Positions 36,067 through 45,255 of a DNA stretch of 64,000 nucleotides are shown here, piece after piece (position 1 is the first letter of the stretch; the number at the start of each line of letters is the position of its first letter). The stretch covers positions 604,890-668,889 of the forward strand of contig SHMX01000001.1 in the NCBI GenBank assembly GCA_008080745.1. The letters are read 5' to 3'. Both the position numbers and the translations under genes were made by a program. This stretch comes from Candidatus Thorarchaeota archaeon. Lineage in GTDB: Archaea > Asgardarchaeota > Thorarchaeia > Thorarchaeales > Thorarchaeaceae. Below the pieces are notes generated by a model, which had not been told where the DNA came from, made no database searches, and worked only from the letters and a program-made list of their open reading frames with translations.

Positions 36067-36191
36067 GGAAATTCACTACTACGACGTGACACTTACTAAA
36101 ACAAATATCGCTCATCAATTATGAATCATTATTACAAGACTCGTATCATACTACAAACATTGTCAATAATATTTGATAATTAGAATCCGAT

Positions 36192-36215
36192 ATTGTCAAA
36201 AGAATTAGTGACAAT
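36192..36215 (+). promoter_or_regulatory. Inverted repeat before the wHTH regulator
   Basis: ATTGTCA and TGACAAT are perfect arms with a 10-base spacer, about 40 bases before the ATG at 36257. A further TTGTCAA half site lies upstream at about 36160. Probably the regulator's own operator. Confidence 0.45.
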
Positions 36216-36256
36216 TTGTTAAATATCTAGTTGAGAAGTGTATTATGTGAAAAAGT

Positions 36257-37054
36257 ATGAAATCGGATTCTGAAGATGTGTTGAAAGCGCTAACAAATTC
36301 AACACGAAGAGCAATAATGCGGCAGATTGCCCGAAAAGGTTCCGCTAGTTATTCTGAGATGATGAAAGTGTTAGGGCTGGATCCATATCTAATGAGTGGA
36401 AAATTCAATTATCATCTCAAAGAGCTTACTGAAGTGGGGCTAATTGAGAAAGTAGATGATGAATATAGAATATCTGAGCTTGGAAAGAAAGCAATGATTC
36501 TGCTAGACCAGGTACAAGAAGATAGGAAGATTGACAAATATGGAGTTCTATCAGCAGTCTTATCCCTGAGTTCAAAACAAGAAGTCAGCCTCTTTATGAA
36601 TCAAATGGGATTAGTCTTTGGGCTAATGGGAACAATCTTCAGCATCATCTTTATGGGAATTTCAATAGACGAAGGCATATTTGGATGGCAAGTCGCATCG
36701 GTTTTTGCATTAATCTCTATTCTCACATTGGGAAGATCGATGATAAAAGTGGGAAGCATGATTAGAAATTTGAAAGTTGGCCTTTCAGCCATACTATTTT
36801 TTCAAACCGATTGGTTTCTAATAAGATCTCCAAATAGAAACAACTTCCTTGCTGTGATTATATCCTCAATAACTGGCCTAGTTCTTACAATTCTCGTTAT
36901 AGCTCTATCTTACTCAGGCCCACTTGTTATTCCCTCGTTGGAAGCAATAATAATGATGGTGAGTGGATTTGTATCTCTTGCAGTAGCTGTAATCTACATC
37001 AGGAGAGCATATAGACATGCAGAATTATTGGAGGAAAATATGTATGAAAAGTGA
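36257..37054 (+). CDS. ArsR-like winged-helix regulator fused to a membrane domain
   Basis: 265 residues. The first about 85 residues are a winged helix of archaeal type (LKALTNSTRRAIMRQIARKG, KFNYHLKELTEVGLIEK). Four hydrophobic helices follow from about 115 to 255. This links a DNA-binding domain to the membrane and suggests response to a membrane state or small hydrophobic ligand. A 46-codon gene overlaps its end by 11 bases. Likely autoregulated through the inverted repeat at 36192. Confidence 0.8.
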   Translation: MKSDSEDVLKALTNSTRRAIMRQIARKGSASYSEMMKVLGLDPYLMSGKFNYHLKELTEVGLIEKVDDEYRISELGKKAMILLDQVQEDRKIDKYGVLSAVLSLSSKQEVSLFMNQMGLVFGLMGTIFSIIFMGISIDEGIFGWQVASVFALISILTLGRSMIKVGSMIRNLKVGLSAILFFQTDWFLIRSPNRNNFLAVIISSITGLVLTILVIALSYSGPLVIPSLEAIIMMVSGFVSLAVAVIYIRRAYRHAELLEENMYEK

Positions 37055-37184
37055 GAGGAATGAAGAAAAGACAGAGAAAGTATTGGAATTGCTAACAGAT
37101 CCCTTAACTAGAAAAATTCTAGTCACATTGATGGGGTTGGATCCCAACATAATAGCAGAAACCAAGGTATCTGAAAAGTCATAA
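37044..37184 (+). CDS. 46-residue helix-rich mini protein overlapping the wHTH gene
   Basis: A short ORF, ATG 37044 to TAA 37184. The sequence begins MKSERNEEKTEKVLELL and continues TDPLTRKILVTLMGLD. This mimics the first helices of the neighbouring regulator (LKALTNSTRRAIMRQI), so it may be a truncated wHTH or a partner peptide. GAGGAAA lies about 8 bases upstream. Short length keeps confidence low. Confidence 0.4.
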   Translation: MKSERNEEKTEKVLELLTDPLTRKILVTLMGLDPNIIAETKVSEKS

Positions 37185-37208
37185 TTCAGAAATGGAGTAT
37201 TCTGGGAG

Positions 37209-37614
37209 CTAGTTCACTTTTGTGTGGCAGGAGGGACATCTCGCACGAGTTCTCGAACCCCATTCAACGTCATCTCGCTTTAGAAGACGGTCACAATTAG
37301 GGCATCGTTTTGAACTCCAATGCAAAACTCCTTTTTTATCATCTTTCTTGGAACTCCGGGGTTTTTTTTGATCTGGATCGTGAAGATGAGGAACGGGATT
37401 TGCCGGAGTAAGATGATGATGAGGACGAGATTTTTCCTGCTGCAACTCCAATTGAGCCAAAGAATGTGATTAACGCAATTCCAAATGGAATTACAGCCAT
37501 TGTCAAATCGGATGCTTGATAGAACTGATAGCCAATATATCCTGCACCTATTGCTACTATCAAGAGTACACAGGCAAGAGCATAATTCCCAGAGGTTTTC
37601 TTTCGCGATGGCAT
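37209..37614 (-). CDS. Two-helix membrane protein with zinc ribbon, frameshifted in an A8 run
   Basis: The first frame (37614 down to 37339) encodes MPSRKKTSGNYAL, two hydrophobic helices and a Ser/Arg/Lys-rich tail. A second frame (down to 37209) encodes KKGVLHWSSKRCPNCDRLLK and a second pair, RCPSCHTKVN. The two meet at an eight-base A run (T8 at 37362-37369 on the plus strand). Removing one A joins them into about 134 residues with the same plan as the gene at 23238. Either slippage, mutation or a sequence error is possible. Confidence 0.6.
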
Positions 37615-37682
37615 GGCAAATTCAACTCTTAATGAGGTTAATTTTGACTAGAGCTTTAATTATAATAATTATTTTAAAGAAG

Positions 37683-38993
37683 ATGGATGCACAGCACGAT
37701 TTATCTGAGCACCTCACCTCGTTTAAACCGGTGATTGCCGTGGAAGTCAAACATCTCACCATTGAAGTCGCTATTCAGCCTGAAATTTCGCATATTCGTG
37801 TAACAGGAAAAATAACAATGACGGATATTGAAGATGAGGTGAAGTTCCTACTCAATCCATGCCTTGAGATTAATGAGATACATCTAATATCAAATAATGA
37901 GAGGATACCAGTTGAAAAAGTAGAAACAAGACCAGAACAAGACATCTTTATCCCATCAACTTGCTACGAGATAAAAATACCTGAAGAGTTTCAGGGGGAA
38001 CAAGAATATGAATTTGAGGTAGACTACGAGGGGAAAATCTATCGGTATTCTTTTCAAACTAGTAGGATACGTTCGGACTATGTGGAATTGGCCATCTATG
38101 CAATATGGTATCCCATGGTTTCCTTTGCTGATAGACCCACCTTCTCCATAACACTTCAGACTCCAAAAGATTGGATATGGATTATGAATACATCCAGGGT
38201 TTCAGAAGATCCCCTGAGTTGGGAGGCAGGAACTCCACGAACAGACCTCACTTTGCATGGAAGGCCTAAATCCAACGCGATAAGAAATGAGGATAGCACC
38301 CTTTTCTGGGGAGAACCCCGTAATTTGGAGTTACTCAAACCTCTTGAGAAAGACTTCTACGAATATCAAGAGCTTATGAAGTCCTGGTTCGGTGAAGCTA
38401 GTTCAGAGAGTCTAAAGATTATTCTTGTTCCTCGAGATTTTGGAGGAGGATATGCAAGAAATGGATTGATTGTGATGCAGGACGATGTATCAGAAGAATA
38501 CATTCGAGATAAAAAGGATAATCTACTGAGATTCTGGGCTCACGAACTAGCACATTCATGGTTCTGCAAGGCAACTGTTGAAGATTATCATAACTGGATT
38601 GATGAGGCATGTGCAGAATATACCTCATACCTAGCATCAGAGGAAATATTGGGACAGGAATGGTTTTCAGCAATATTGGATAGGGCAAGAAAACGACTAA
38701 AGGAACATGATGGTTTATCATCTATCAAATCAATACTTAGGTCTCATCCGCATGCGCAAATTCTCTACTATCTCTATGGAGCATTGATACTTCATGAGAT
38801 AAGAGAGAAAATTGGTCGTGATACGTTCATCCAAGTATTAGAGAGATATGCTCAGACATGTCTGAAGAAGACTCGAACTACGACAGAAGATTTTGTCAAA
38901 GCGTTAGAGGATGTAACAGAATACAAGTTGGGAGGTCTTCTTGACAAGAGGCTTTCAAATCCTCCAACGGAGGAAATACTCGAACCTAGTTAG
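37683..38993 (+). CDS. M1 family aminopeptidase-like metalloprotease
   Basis: 436 residues from the ATG at 37683; a TATA-like AATTATAATAATTATTTTA lies just before it, so the frame's upstream extension is not used. The zinc site is HELAHSW (H287, E288, H291), with the third ligand E308 in WIDEACAEY. The usual exopeptidase motif GAMEN is replaced by GGYARNG, so substrate choice may differ from standard aminopeptidases. No signal peptide is present, so it is cytoplasmic. Confidence 0.85.
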   Translation: MDAQHDLSEHLTSFKPVIAVEVKHLTIEVAIQPEISHIRVTGKITMTDIEDEVKFLLNPCLEINEIHLISNNERIPVEKVETRPEQDIFIPSTCYEIKIPEEFQGEQEYEFEVDYEGKIYRYSFQTSRIRSDYVELAIYAIWYPMVSFADRPTFSITLQTPKDWIWIMNTSRVSEDPLSWEAGTPRTDLTLHGRPKSNAIRNEDSTLFWGEPRNLELLKPLEKDFYEYQELMKSWFGEASSESLKIILVPRDFGGGYARNGLIVMQDDVSEEYIRDKKDNLLRFWAHELAHSWFCKATVEDYHNWIDEACAEYTSYLASEEILGQEWFSAILDRARKRLKEHDGLSSIKSILRSHPHAQILYYLYGALILHEIREKIGRDTFIQVLERYAQTCLKKTRTTTEDFVKALEDVTEYKLGGLLDKRLSNPPTEEILEPS

Positions 38994-39195
38994 TTCCAAT
39001 TCATTAGGGGAATACAAAGGACGGAAGTAAGATTCAAAGAAAAGATGACCGGAGAATTCAATTCTGAAATATTGACTATCTGGTGAGGATTCTCTCAGGC
39101 ACCTCCAACAATCATCCGAAGAGAGTAGTGAAATATGAAAAAGATCTGGTTTTTCTAAAAAAAGGAAAGACACAAGTATTACTCAGTAAACTCAG

Positions 39196-40644
39196 GTGTC
39201 GATTACAATGGGCACGACCGGTACATTGATCGAGGAGAAAATTCCTACTAAAAGTGCAGTAGCGGTATCTATGGCAGATGCAAGTGTTGCACTCCTCCAG
39301 GGATTGATAGGTGCAGGACTGGCAATATACTTCACTACTGTCAGAGGACTCTCTGTTGAACTCAATTTTGCAGCATGGATGCTATTTCTAGTATGGAATA
39401 GCGTTAATGATCCATTGATTGGGTATATAGCAGACAAAACAAAGCATGAATTAGGTAGGCGAATACCATATATCAGATATGGGATTCCAATACTTGTAAT
39501 CGGATATATCATGTGTTGGGCTCCCATTCCGGGGCTAGAAGGAGATCAGCTAGCACTTTTCATTCAGCTGCTTCTTGCATTATTCATCTACGATACTATG
39601 TATACAGCAGTGGCAACAGCACTGTACATCATGCCCTATGAGATGGCAGTGTCGAATAAAGAAAGAACAAGAGTTTTTGTTTGGAAGACTCTATTTAGTG
39701 TGGTCGCCATTGCAGGACCTATAATTATTCTTCCAATTATTCAACCAGGTCCAACAGACCCGGTCATGCCATACTTTACATTTCACCTTGTTGTGGCAGT
39801 GTTAGTAGGCTTTATCGTGTTTGTGTCTAGTTTCTTCTATAAAGAGAACAAGTATACCCAACACGAGGAACAGACCCCATTTGTTAAAGCATTGAAGCTT
39901 ACATTCAAGAATCGTTCCTTCATCGCATTCGAATTTATCAGTTTCACGAGTATCTATCTTGTGACTGCTTTGCCAATGGGCCTGATATATTATGTTGAAC
40001 TGGTCTTAGACTCGATGAATGATTTCTTCCTGCAAATAATTGGGCTTATTACAGGTGTTATCATTGGTTTCTATTTCTTCATAACACAAAACGAAAAGTT
40101 TGGTACCAAGAAAAGCATGCTATATCTTATCGCACCATTCGCAATTGGATGTCTCATCATCCTGCTCTTTGGGCTGTTTGTCATTCCTACCATGATAGGG
40201 ATGGTTTTTGTGGGCATAGGATTCTCAGGCTCATTCATCATGATTCCCCTGATGAATGGCGATGTGATAGATTATGACGAAAGTGTGACGGGGTTGAGAA
40301 GAGAGGGTATGTATGCAGGTGTCAATAGCTTCGTAACAAAACCAGGCATCAGTATTGCGGAGGGATTAGTACCACTTCTTCTTGTTTCATTTGGATACAT
40401 GCCCAATGTAGAGGCGGGTTTGCAGCCAGCTTCGGTAGAGATTGGAGTTTTGATATCGTGGATGGTAATTCCGGTCATACTTCTGAGCATCTCGTTCTTG
40501 GTAATATGGAAGTTCTATAATCTGGAAGGTCCCGAGTGGAGAGCCAAAAAAGAACAGCTGGCAAAGATTCATGCAGAAAAAGAGAGAGAACTATTAGCCA
40601 GCCTTGGTTACGCCTATACAGACGAAGAACCAGTAGAAGAATAG
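39196..40644 (+). CDS. GPH/MelB-type sugar symporter
   Basis: 482 residues with about 12 hydrophobic helices. GPH family marks include WNSVNDPLIGYIADKTKHELGRR (helix 2-3 loop) and IPLMNGDVIDYDE (about 355), which fits the conserved D-Y-D-E pattern near helix 9-10. It should take up a glycoside or hexuronide with a cation. The start codon is GTG at 39196 or ATG at 39208. A 26-bp perfect palindrome follows the gene. Confidence 0.85.
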   Translation: MSITMGTTGTLIEEKIPTKSAVAVSMADASVALLQGLIGAGLAIYFTTVRGLSVELNFAAWMLFLVWNSVNDPLIGYIADKTKHELGRRIPYIRYGIPILVIGYIMCWAPIPGLEGDQLALFIQLLLALFIYDTMYTAVATALYIMPYEMAVSNKERTRVFVWKTLFSVVAIAGPIIILPIIQPGPTDPVMPYFTFHLVVAVLVGFIVFVSSFFYKENKYTQHEEQTPFVKALKLTFKNRSFIAFEFISFTSIYLVTALPMGLIYYVELVLDSMNDFFLQIIGLITGVIIGFYFFITQNEKFGTKKSMLYLIAPFAIGCLIILLFGLFVIPTMIGMVFVGIGFSGSFIMIPLMNGDVIDYDESVTGLRREGMYAGVNSFVTKPGISIAEGLVPLLLVSFGYMPNVEAGLQPASVEIGVLISWMVIPVILLSISFLVIWKFYNLEGPEWRAKKEQLAKIHAEKERELLASLGYAYTDEEPVEE

Positions 40645-40652
40645 AGATGGTT

Positions 40653-40678
40653 TGCGTAGCAGCTCGAGCTGCTACGCA
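40653..40678. terminator. 26-bp perfect palindrome between convergent genes
   Basis: Left arm TGCGTAGCAGCTC followed by its exact complement GAGCTGCTACGCA, without a spacer. It lies just past the symporter stop and covers the last codon of the convergent hydrolase. TAATTTTTC follows on the plus strand. Probably a two-way terminator. Confidence 0.55.
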
Positions 40679-41463
40679 TAGTAATTTTTCACAAAATCTA
40701 CAATTAGATTGCTTAGTTTTTCGGGGACTTCAATATCTGGACTGTGTCCACATTTAGCGATGATTTCTAGTCGAGACCCTGGGATTGCTTCATGGAGTAA
40801 TTTCCCATCCTCTGGGATGATGAGCTGGTCAAATTCCCCATGAATAACTAGAACAGGAATCTTTACGAACCTGAGTTTTTCTACCGCATCAAAGGTTGCA
40901 AATCCGATTGAAGAGAGGACATTTGCTTCATTTTCGCTGTTGAGGAATTTGTTTAGCAAATAGTTCAGAGTATCAGGATTATTCTCGATAAATTCTGGTG
41001 TGAGTGTATCCTTTGTAGCAGTCCACCAATATGCTTTATCTCCTTCATCAACCTGAGCTTCACGCCAAGCATATACCATATCAACTAGCCTTTCAGTTAC
41101 TCGTGGTGTTGTATCTATTAGTACAGCAGAAGAGAACAAATCAGGGCGATCTATAATCATTTGTTGAACGACCATTCCTCCCAACGAAGTACCTATAACG
41201 GGAACAGGGGTAATTTCAAGATGCTCAACGAGTTGTATCATATCATCAGCAAAGGCCTCTGGAGGTGGAGTACCCTCTGTACAACCGGAGGTGCCATGGC
41301 ATCTGAGATCAGGTAGTACTAATTCAAAATGTTTGGATAGAAACGGCTCTGTGAATTCCCAGGAAGTATTATCGCCCCCAAGCCCATGTACCAGAAGAAG
41401 TGGTGAGCCGCTACCACTCATCCGGTAGGTAATATGATGATTTTCAAGTTGCAAAGTAGGCAT
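40672..41463 (-). CDS. Alpha/beta hydrolase
   Basis: 263 residues. The oxyanion region is HGLGGDNTSW, the nucleophile is S93 in GTSLGG, the acid is in HGEFDQLI, and the catalytic His is in KCGHSPDIEVP. It is close to 3-oxoadipate enol-lactonase or meta-cleavage hydrolases, but the substrate is open. Short cytoplasmic protein, no signal. Confidence 0.85.
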   Translation of the reverse strand: MPTLQLENHHITYRMSGSGSPLLLVHGLGGDNTSWEFTEPFLSKHFELVLPDLRCHGTSGCTEGTPPPEAFADDMIQLVEHLEITPVPVIGTSLGGMVVQQMIIDRPDLFSSAVLIDTTPRVTERLVDMVYAWREAQVDEGDKAYWWTATKDTLTPEFIENNPDTLNYLLNKFLNSENEANVLSSIGFATFDAVEKLRFVKIPVLVIHGEFDQLIIPEDGKLLHEAIPGSRLEIIAKCGHSPDIEVPEKLSNLIVDFVKNYYA

Positions 41464-41534
41464 ACAATCACTATAAGATGAAGCGTATATATTATCTACC
41501 GTTCAAACCTAAGTGTGTGAAAAGATATTGGTTG

Positions 41535-43199
41535 TTACTCGATTATTTTTGTCACTGTGCCGATTGCACGGGTGTTTCCTTCCCGAAGGACAATCTTGTC
41601 TCCAACGGATATAGCCTCGGGATATGACATGAATTCTAATTGAACGGTTGCAAAGTCACCAACAGAGAGAAACTCTGCATCATGAATCTTCTTCATGATC
41701 ACGCTTTGCTGTATTGTCTGACATTGTAATACTGGAGTATAGCCAACGGATATTCTAGTAGGATGCCTTGTGACCACGATATCTGCTTCAAAGATACGAC
41801 TTGATAGATTTTCATAATCTGGATCAATTACAACTTGTCCCCGTCGGATACGAAACTTGTCAACATCCTTTATGTCAAAGCCAAACATATCTCCAGCCTT
41901 GACGGTGCCTACTCGTTTCTTAAAGACCTCAATAGATGCCACGCGTCCCTCTTGGTATTGACCCTTCTCATCAGGACCGATAAGAACGGGTTGACCCTTT
42001 TTGAAGACGCCCGAACGAACATTTCCTGTAACAACTACATTTGTTCCTGGAATCCCTCGATATACCTTGTCTACATATGAAATAGCAGGCCCTGTTACAT
42101 CCGAATTTTTCAGGTCGGTTGGCAGAGATTGAAGTAGTTTCGTGAGCAGTGTTAGGGATTCAGCGATTGTGGCGGATGCTTCAATAATTGGTACTACCAC
42201 ACCATGGCGAATCTCTTTCATAATTGGAACAATATCATCCTCAGTTTTGACACTCACTGGGATTCGACCTATCTCCTTCAGAGTCTGACGTGTAACTGTA
42301 TTTACAAACTCAAGGTCTTCAGAATTAGCTTTATCGACTTTGGAAAGAGCTATCATGAATGGAACATCACGACCGGATATTAGGATAAGATGCTCACGAG
42401 TAATATCATCCAATCTCCGCTTACCCGTCTTCATCTCGGTTGAACGGATCAGATTTGCTTCTTCTTGTATGGGGATGAGGACCAATCCGTAATCTGCGTC
42501 TCCACCAAGTATACTCCTAATCATTGTCTTAGAAAATTCCTTGTGACCGGGAGCATCGAAGAACATGAGTATCTTAGCAGAACGATCGAGTACACGGGCC
42601 CATTCAGCTTTGCTCAATGGGTTACTGAGATGAATTGGCTCTTGGTCTCTACTAAATCCCATAAAGGCCATATGTATGTCAGCAGTCTGCCCGCGGGTTA
42701 TCTCCTGAGGATGTGTTAAGAGAAACGATCTAGCTCGCCCCTGTCCATCATCTGGAACTCCAGTCACTAGAGCACCAACAAGAGTAGATTTTCCAGAGTT
42801 AACACGACCAGCCACATTGATAGAACAGGTTTCACGAACGTCTGCGTCTGCGACACGCTTCAACAAATAGATACCAACCAAACCCTTGGTGGTTTCCACA
42901 CGGGTCTCTTCGATGATTTCTACATCGGCCGCATCACATATCGTAGAAAGAACCTTTTCAGATAGTTTCAGAGCTGACTCGCTAAGTCCAAAGATTTGCC
43001 ATTCTTCTCCATTTAGATCTTCAACACCAATCAAAAAAGTACCTTCAAAGGGTCTTTCGTGTGTCATATAGCGTATTCTGGAGATTAGCTTCTCTTTTCG
43101 TTTCTTTTTAAGGTCCGCTTTTGTCAGCTTCTGTTTGAACTCGGTAGTATCATTCTCGCCAATTCTGAGAATGCTTCGGAGTTCATCAATTGTGGCCAT
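41535..43199 (-). CDS. GTPBP1-like translational GTPase
   Basis: 554 residues. An N-terminal domain (1-130) precedes an EF-Tu type GTPase: GRVNSGKST (G1), DAPGHKEF (G3), SKVD (G4, Ser in place of Asn). Beta-barrel domains follow (VVVTGNVRSGVFKKGQPVLIGP). It resembles the GTPBP1/2 group, which in eukaryotes is linked to mRNA decay and ribosome quality control, and is common in archaea. No membrane segments. Divergent from the M20 peptidase gene. Confidence 0.85.
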   Translation of the reverse strand: MATIDELRSILRIGENDTTEFKQKLTKADLKKKRKEKLISRIRYMTHERPFEGTFLIGVEDLNGEEWQIFGLSESALKLSEKVLSTICDAADVEIIEETRVETTKGLVGIYLLKRVADADVRETCSINVAGRVNSGKSTLVGALVTGVPDDGQGRARSFLLTHPQEITRGQTADIHMAFMGFSRDQEPIHLSNPLSKAEWARVLDRSAKILMFFDAPGHKEFSKTMIRSILGGDADYGLVLIPIQEEANLIRSTEMKTGKRRLDDITREHLILISGRDVPFMIALSKVDKANSEDLEFVNTVTRQTLKEIGRIPVSVKTEDDIVPIMKEIRHGVVVPIIEASATIAESLTLLTKLLQSLPTDLKNSDVTGPAISYVDKVYRGIPGTNVVVTGNVRSGVFKKGQPVLIGPDEKGQYQEGRVASIEVFKKRVGTVKAGDMFGFDIKDVDKFRIRRGQVVIDPDYENLSSRIFEADIVVTRHPTRISVGYTPVLQCQTIQQSVIMKKIHDAEFLSVGDFATVQLEFMSYPEAISVGDKIVLREGNTRAIGTVTKIIE

Positions 43200-43279
43200 G
43201 CGTTAGTTTCCCCAAATTACATTGAGGTGATACTGACAGGATATAAATTAAGATACCTCTGCAATAAAACGACTGCATT

Positions 43280-43299
43280 TTTAGAACACGTGTTCTAAA
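43280..43299. promoter_or_regulatory. 20-bp perfect palindrome in a divergent promoter
   Basis: TTTAGAACAC followed by its exact complement GTGTTCTAAA. It lies between the GTPBP1-like gene and the M20 peptidase gene, 62 bases before the peptidase ATG and 80 before the other. A perfect palindrome of this length here is a strong candidate operator. Confidence 0.55.
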
Positions 43300-43360
43300 T
43301 ATTTCGTCTCGGTCTAAAGATATTAAATAGGGGCAATATTATCTCCAAAACTGAAATTTC

Positions 43361-44701
43361 ATGACTTTGCTTGACGAAGCTATAAAGCTATTACAAGAAT
43401 TGGTTCAGAACTCTTGTGTGAATCCACCTGGAAATGAGATGAAATCTATCCAGTCAATTGCAAGATACCTGGATACCCATGAGATCAGATATGAAATATT
43501 CGAATCAGCACCAAATAGAGGAAATCTATTTGCAGAGATAGAAGGTTCGGAAAAGGGTCCAAGTCTAATGCTAGGACCTGGACATGTTGATGTAGTACCT
43601 GTAGAGGATCCTTCAATATGGGCTGTACCCCCTTTTTCTGGTGAGATTAAAGATGACTATATCTGGGGGAGAGGTACAGTTGACATGCTCTTTATGGTAG
43701 TAAGTCAAGTGATAGCTTTTACCCATCTGTGGAAAGAAGGATTCAGACCGAAGGGTGATGTAAAACTCCTTATCGTTGCTGATGAAGAAGCCGCTGGTAA
43801 GTATGGTACAAAATGGATGATTGAAAACTATCCAGATCGTATCAAGAGCGACTATGTCGTTTCGGAGATGGGAGGATTCAGAATGGGAGAGGGACTATTT
43901 TTGTATCAATATGGCGAGAAGGGGGGAAGCTGGTTGAGATTGACCGCAAAAGGAACTGAACAACATGGTTCAATGCCGTATCAAGCAAATAATGCAGTTG
44001 AAAAGATAGGCAATGCAATTGTGAAACTTAGCCAATATGATGCACCTGTTGATACAACATACGTGAAACTCCTAGTTGAAGGTCTCCCGATTCAAGGGGT
44101 TCAGAAAAGATTGATATCAAGTAATTTGACCGTCAATAAAGCAATCGAAATTATGGCAAAGAGCAATCTTGAACAGGCAAAATTGATACATGCACTTACA
44201 AGAATGACAATCTCTCCAAACTTGGTGTCGGGAGGCACGAAGGTAAATGTGGTAGCTGGAGAAGCACATGTCGATATCGATGTGAGAAGCCTTCCTGGGC
44301 AAGACAGAGAGTACATCCATAATTTGCTTCAAGATGCATTAGGAGACCTAGCAGAGGACATTGACATTGGACCAGTTCCAGAAGATGCTGGTTCCGAACC
44401 ATCTTATGGAAATGCAAGCGAGATTGACACACCATTGGTTACCGTCATGGGAGATGTTCTAAAGGAACTTGTTGGAAACGATGCCACCCTTGTACCACTA
44501 CTATCTCCGGGTGTTACAGATTGCAGATTTTTCAGACTGAAGTGGAATTCACAGGCGTATGGATTTTCTATATTTGATGATAGACTTCCTATGGGTGAGG
44601 TCATGGCGATGATTCATGGCCCCAATGAGCGTATATCAATTGGTTCGTTGGATCTCACACTGAGAGGTTACAAAAGAATTGTTGAGCAGTTTTGTAGCTA
44701 A
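43361..44701 (+). CDS. M20 family metallopeptidase/deacylase
   Basis: 446 residues. The two-zinc site is complete: H75 in GPGHVDVVP, D108 in GRGTVDM, and the E142-E143 pair in DEEAAG. The dimerisation domain follows in the middle (KGTEQHGSMPY). Substrates of relatives include acetylated amino acids and dipeptides. The stop overlaps the convergent GTPase gene by 4 bases. A TATA-like ATATTAAATAGG lies at about 43319-43330. Confidence 0.9.
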   Translation: MTLLDEAIKLLQELVQNSCVNPPGNEMKSIQSIARYLDTHEIRYEIFESAPNRGNLFAEIEGSEKGPSLMLGPGHVDVVPVEDPSIWAVPPFSGEIKDDYIWGRGTVDMLFMVVSQVIAFTHLWKEGFRPKGDVKLLIVADEEAAGKYGTKWMIENYPDRIKSDYVVSEMGGFRMGEGLFLYQYGEKGGSWLRLTAKGTEQHGSMPYQANNAVEKIGNAIVKLSQYDAPVDTTYVKLLVEGLPIQGVQKRLISSNLTVNKAIEIMAKSNLEQAKLIHALTRMTISPNLVSGGTKVNVVAGEAHVDIDVRSLPGQDREYIHNLLQDALGDLAEDIDIGPVPEDAGSEPSYGNASEIDTPLVTVMGDVLKELVGNDATLVPLLSPGVTDCRFFRLKWNSQAYGFSIFDDRLPMGEVMAMIHGPNERISIGSLDLTLRGYKRIVEQFCS

Positions 44702-45243
44702 GACTCTAATGCACGTTTAATGACCTGCTTGAACTTGAGATCAAGCTGTTCTAATCCAACACCCGTTTTGGCAGAAATCAAAGCGGATTCGGTGTTGTAT
44801 TTCTCACAAAACGAGTCCATCTCAGACTCAACTTCAGAAAAATCATCTCCAAGAAGGTCAATTTTATTACCAACCAGAATAAATCTCCAACCATCTCCAC
44901 CCGTCATATCCCACCCTCCATGATCCTGTACAAGTGGAACCCAATAATTGTATAGGCTATCAAGACTAGGAAGATAGGAAGCATCGAAAAAAAGCACACC
45001 GGCTTTTGCACCATCAACCATTTGTTTTAGGGTTTCGATAAACCGTTTTTGTCCCCCAAAATCCCATACGGATAGTGTCACATTCATCCCATTAGTCAAT
45101 TCGGTTCTAATGGTATCAAATGAAACCCCTACTGTAGTTCGCAGAAGAGCAGGATCTGGAAATGTACCCTTTGTCCAACGCTCTGAAAACGAAGTTTTTC
45201 CAACCTCGGAGTCTCCAAGTATTGCTACCTTTATTATCGTCAT
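44698..45243 (-). CDS. Ras-like small GTPase (last gene of the operon)
   Basis: 181 residues, full length for a Ras superfamily domain. G1 is GDSEVGKTS, G2 Thr in RTTVGVSFDT, G3 is DFGGQ (Arf-like Gly before Gln), G4 is NKIDL and G5 is SAK. There is no C-terminal Cys for prenylation and no N-terminal Gly for myristoylation. The gene is the last of four on the minus strand with zinc-ribbon, roadblock-like and 14-helix membrane proteins. It is probably controlled by these partners. Confidence 0.9.
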   Translation of the reverse strand: MTIIKVAILGDSEVGKTSFSERWTKGTFPDPALLRTTVGVSFDTIRTELTNGMNVTLSVWDFGGQKRFIETLKQMVDGAKAGVLFFDASYLPSLDSLYNYWVPLVQDHGGWDMTGGDGWRFILVGNKIDLLGDDFSEVESEMDSFCEKYNTESALISAKTGVGLEQLDLKFKQVIKRALES

Positions 45244-45255
45244 TATGATACCCCT

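Noticed and set aside
37485..37682. 66-codon N-terminal extension of the M1 peptidase frame
   Set aside because: It overlaps the zinc-ribbon gene on the other strand and lies upstream of the promoter; ATG 37683 is the better start.
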